The position numbers and the translations under genes were made by a program. This document shows positions 6,387-7,463 of a DNA stretch of 7,463 bases, piece after piece. The stretch comes from an uncultured Terriglobus sp. (GTDB lineage: Bacteria > Acidobacteriota > Terriglobia > Terriglobales > Acidobacteriaceae). The DNA lies in NCBI GenBank assembly GCA_937859825.1, contig CALMAP010000334.1:4906-12368 (forward strand). Direction: 5' to 3'. The notes below the pieces were generated by a model. That model did no database searches, was not told the origin of the DNA, and saw only the letters and a list, made by a program, of their open reading frames with translations. The number at the start of each line of letters is the position of its first letter. The stretch's first letter is position 1.

Positions 6387-7274
6387 TCATTCGCTGTAGC
6401 CGTCCGGACCTGACTGAAAGGTATTGCAGCTACTCACCTTGCCTGTGCCGAAACCGCGTTTGAACCATCCCTGCCGTTCTGCGCTGCTGCCATGGGTGAA
6501 ACTCTCAGGGCTCACTGTTCCGCGCTGCATTTTCTGGATGTGATCGTCTCCTACGGCAGCAGCGTTATCCAGCGCTTTCTCCAGGTCCCCTTTTTCGAGA
6601 ATGCCGCGTTCCCGCGTGGAATGCGCCCAGATTCCGGCGAAACAATCGGCCTGCAGCTCCAGATCGACGGAAGCGCGGCTGCGCTGACTCCGGTCCTGCA
6701 TCTGCTGTTGCGCTTTGCGCTCGATGCCGAGAAGGTTCTGTACATGGTGGCCGATCTCGTGCGTGATGACGTAGGCCTGGGCAAACTCGGCATCGTTCCC
6801 GCCGAGCCGCTTCAAATCGTCCCAGAAGTCCAGGTCAATGTAGACGCGCTCGTCTGCCGGGCAGTAGAACGGACCGGTGGCGGCATCGGCGGCACCACAG
6901 CCAGACTGCGTCGAATTTCGAAACAGCACCAGTTTTGCTTTGCGATAGGGGTGTCCGGTCTGCTCCGGCAGCAGGTCCGCCCAGGTCTTTTGCGAGTCGT
7001 CCAGAACGAAGGAGACCAGTTGGGCATCGCGGTGCTCTGCGGCTGATTCCTGCACTGGCCCGGACGATTGCCGCTGGCTCTGGGGTGCTGCGCCACCTCC
7101 ACCAAGCAGGCCGAGAAAGTTGTGCCCCGTGACCAGACTGATGACGACCACAACCAGCACACCGATAATGCCGAGCCCGCCTCCGCCGAATGGTAGAAAT
7201 CCACCGCCTCCGCCGCTGGAATCGCCGCGCCGGTCCTCCACATCGCTGCTCATTCCACCAGGGGTCCACTCCAT
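6387..7274 (-). CDS. ypfJ: YpfJ-type neutral zinc metallopeptidase, membrane-anchored
   Basis: This 295-residue protein matches the neutral zinc metallopeptidase family of E. coli YpfJ (287 residues); its physiological substrate is not established. It begins MEWTPGGMSSDVEDRRG, the usual family opening, followed by a glycine-rich stretch (19-35), one membrane segment (about 36-52) and a low-complexity linker. The catalytic zinc motif HEIGHH is at 172-177, and E206 or D210 in ELQADCFAG is the probable third ligand. FYCPADERVYIDLDF (136-150) and HGSSAERQGWFKRGF near the C-terminus are further family signatures. Cysteines at 126, 138, 211 and 283 could form disulfides if the domain is outside the cytoplasm. 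The frame is open to an ATG at 7400, but those extra 42 residues do not fit the family and would overlap the divergent gene's start. GGAGG (7290-7286) supports the start at 7274. Confidence 0.93.
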   Translation of the reverse strand: MEWTPGGMSSDVEDRRGDSSGGGGGFLPFGGGGLGIIGVLVVVVISLVTGHNFLGLLGGGGAAPQSQRQSSGPVQESAAEHRDAQLVSFVLDDSQKTWADLLPEQTGHPYRKAKLVLFRNSTQSGCGAADAATGPFYCPADERVYIDLDFWDDLKRLGGNDAEFAQAYVITHEIGHHVQNLLGIERKAQQQMQDRSQRSRASVDLELQADCFAGIWAHSTRERGILEKGDLEKALDNAAAVGDDHIQKMQRGTVSPESFTHGSSAERQGWFKRGFGTGKVSSCNTFQSGPDGYSE

Positions 7275-7296
7275 TATTCGCACGCCCTCCGTCTCG

Positions 7297-7324
7297 ACTG
7301 TACAGATGCACAGGACGTGTCCAA
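7297..7324 (-). promoter_or_regulatory. Candidate promoter for the metallopeptidase gene
   Basis: On the complement, TTGGAC (7324-7319) and TACAGT (7302-7297) are separated by 16 bp, a fair sigma-70 layout. Transcription would start near 7290, at the edge of the GGAGG ribosome-binding site, giving a very short leader. If real, it also excludes the longer reading frame starting at 7400. Confidence 0.3.
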
Positions 7325-7398
7325 AGCTGTTCCAGGTACACATAGAGGCGTACCCTGCTTTGCCGGCTTGATCGGGGATGCTACGCTGCAGCCACAGC

Positions 7399-7463
7399 AT
7401 GGAACAGCCGACCTCACACGAATTACCGCGCGTACTCTCCGTGTTTCATGCCACTGCCATTGT
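7399..7463 (+). CDS. Partial N-terminus, probable APC-family amino-acid permease
   Basis: An ATG at 7399 opens a frame that stays open to the window end: 21 full codons reading MEQPTSHELPRVLSVFHATAI. The pattern of a short polar lead followed by ELPRVLSVFHATAI is how many APC-superfamily amino-acid permeases begin just before their first membrane helix, which typically continues with VVGTIIGSGIF. The window ends before that diagnostic helix, so the call is by resemblance of the lead only. The gene is divergent from the metallopeptidase, with a 124-bp spacer. No strong Shine-Dalgarno precedes the ATG. Confidence 0.55.
   Translation, partial: MEQPTSHELPRVLSVFHATAI

Noticed and set aside
6492..7046. 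184-codon rightward open frame
   Set aside because: It lies wholly antisense to the metallopeptidase catalytic domain, whose HEIGHH and family motifs are intact, and its own translation shows no recognisable domain.
7275..7400. 42-residue N-terminal extension of the metallopeptidase
   Set aside because: It does not fit the family start, overlaps the divergent ATG at 7399, and a good GGAGG precedes the ATG at 7274.

Overview
The window looks like an ordinary chromosomal segment of an acidobacterium, probably of the Terriglobus/Granulicella/Edaphobacter kind. This is an inference from moderately high GC, the style of the proteins (an Ala-rich OmpA lipoprotein, a long UvrC with an acidic insert, a stand-alone RibA with an N-terminal extension) and the loose single-gene organisation. 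No 16S or other decisive marker is present, so the assignment is tentative. I see no transposase, phage gene, CRISPR array or toxin-antitoxin pair.

Layout, left to right: the 5' end of a leftward gene that resembles the start of a CoA-binding Rossmann protein (1-56, partial); a tRNA-Asp(GTC) with encoded CCA (188-264); a rightward ChbG/HpnK-type carbohydrate deacetylase (399-1253); a leftward LytS-type membrane sensor histidine kinase (1250-2683); a rightward ribA, GTP cyclohydrolase II (2719-3351); a bidirectional terminator-like hairpin (3355-3389); a leftward OmpA-domain lipoprotein (3403-4164); a rightward uvrC (4384-6384); a leftward YpfJ-type zinc metallopeptidase (6387-7274); and the first 21 codons of a rightward amino-acid permease (7399 to the window end).

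From the tRNA onward every gene is on the opposite strand to its neighbour, so there is no multi-gene operon and little functional linkage to read from adjacency. The jobs are housekeeping or envelope-related: carbohydrate deacetylation, signal sensing, riboflavin synthesis, outer membrane to peptidoglycan tethering, nucleotide excision repair, a membrane-anchored protease and transport. Two convergent pairs nearly or actually touch at their stop codons (a 4-bp overlap at 1250-1253 and a 2-bp gap at 6385-6386), while the third has a perfect 14-bp inverted repeat between its ends. The divergent kinase/ribA pair is only 35 bp apart.

I found no convincing undescribed system. The points most worth a second look are the touching convergent ends, the absence of a Shine-Dalgarno at ribA and uvrC, the orphan LytS kinase, the acidic insert in UvrC and a pair of small palindromes upstream of uvrC. 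No gap without a gene exceeds 300 bp; the largest is 4165-4383.
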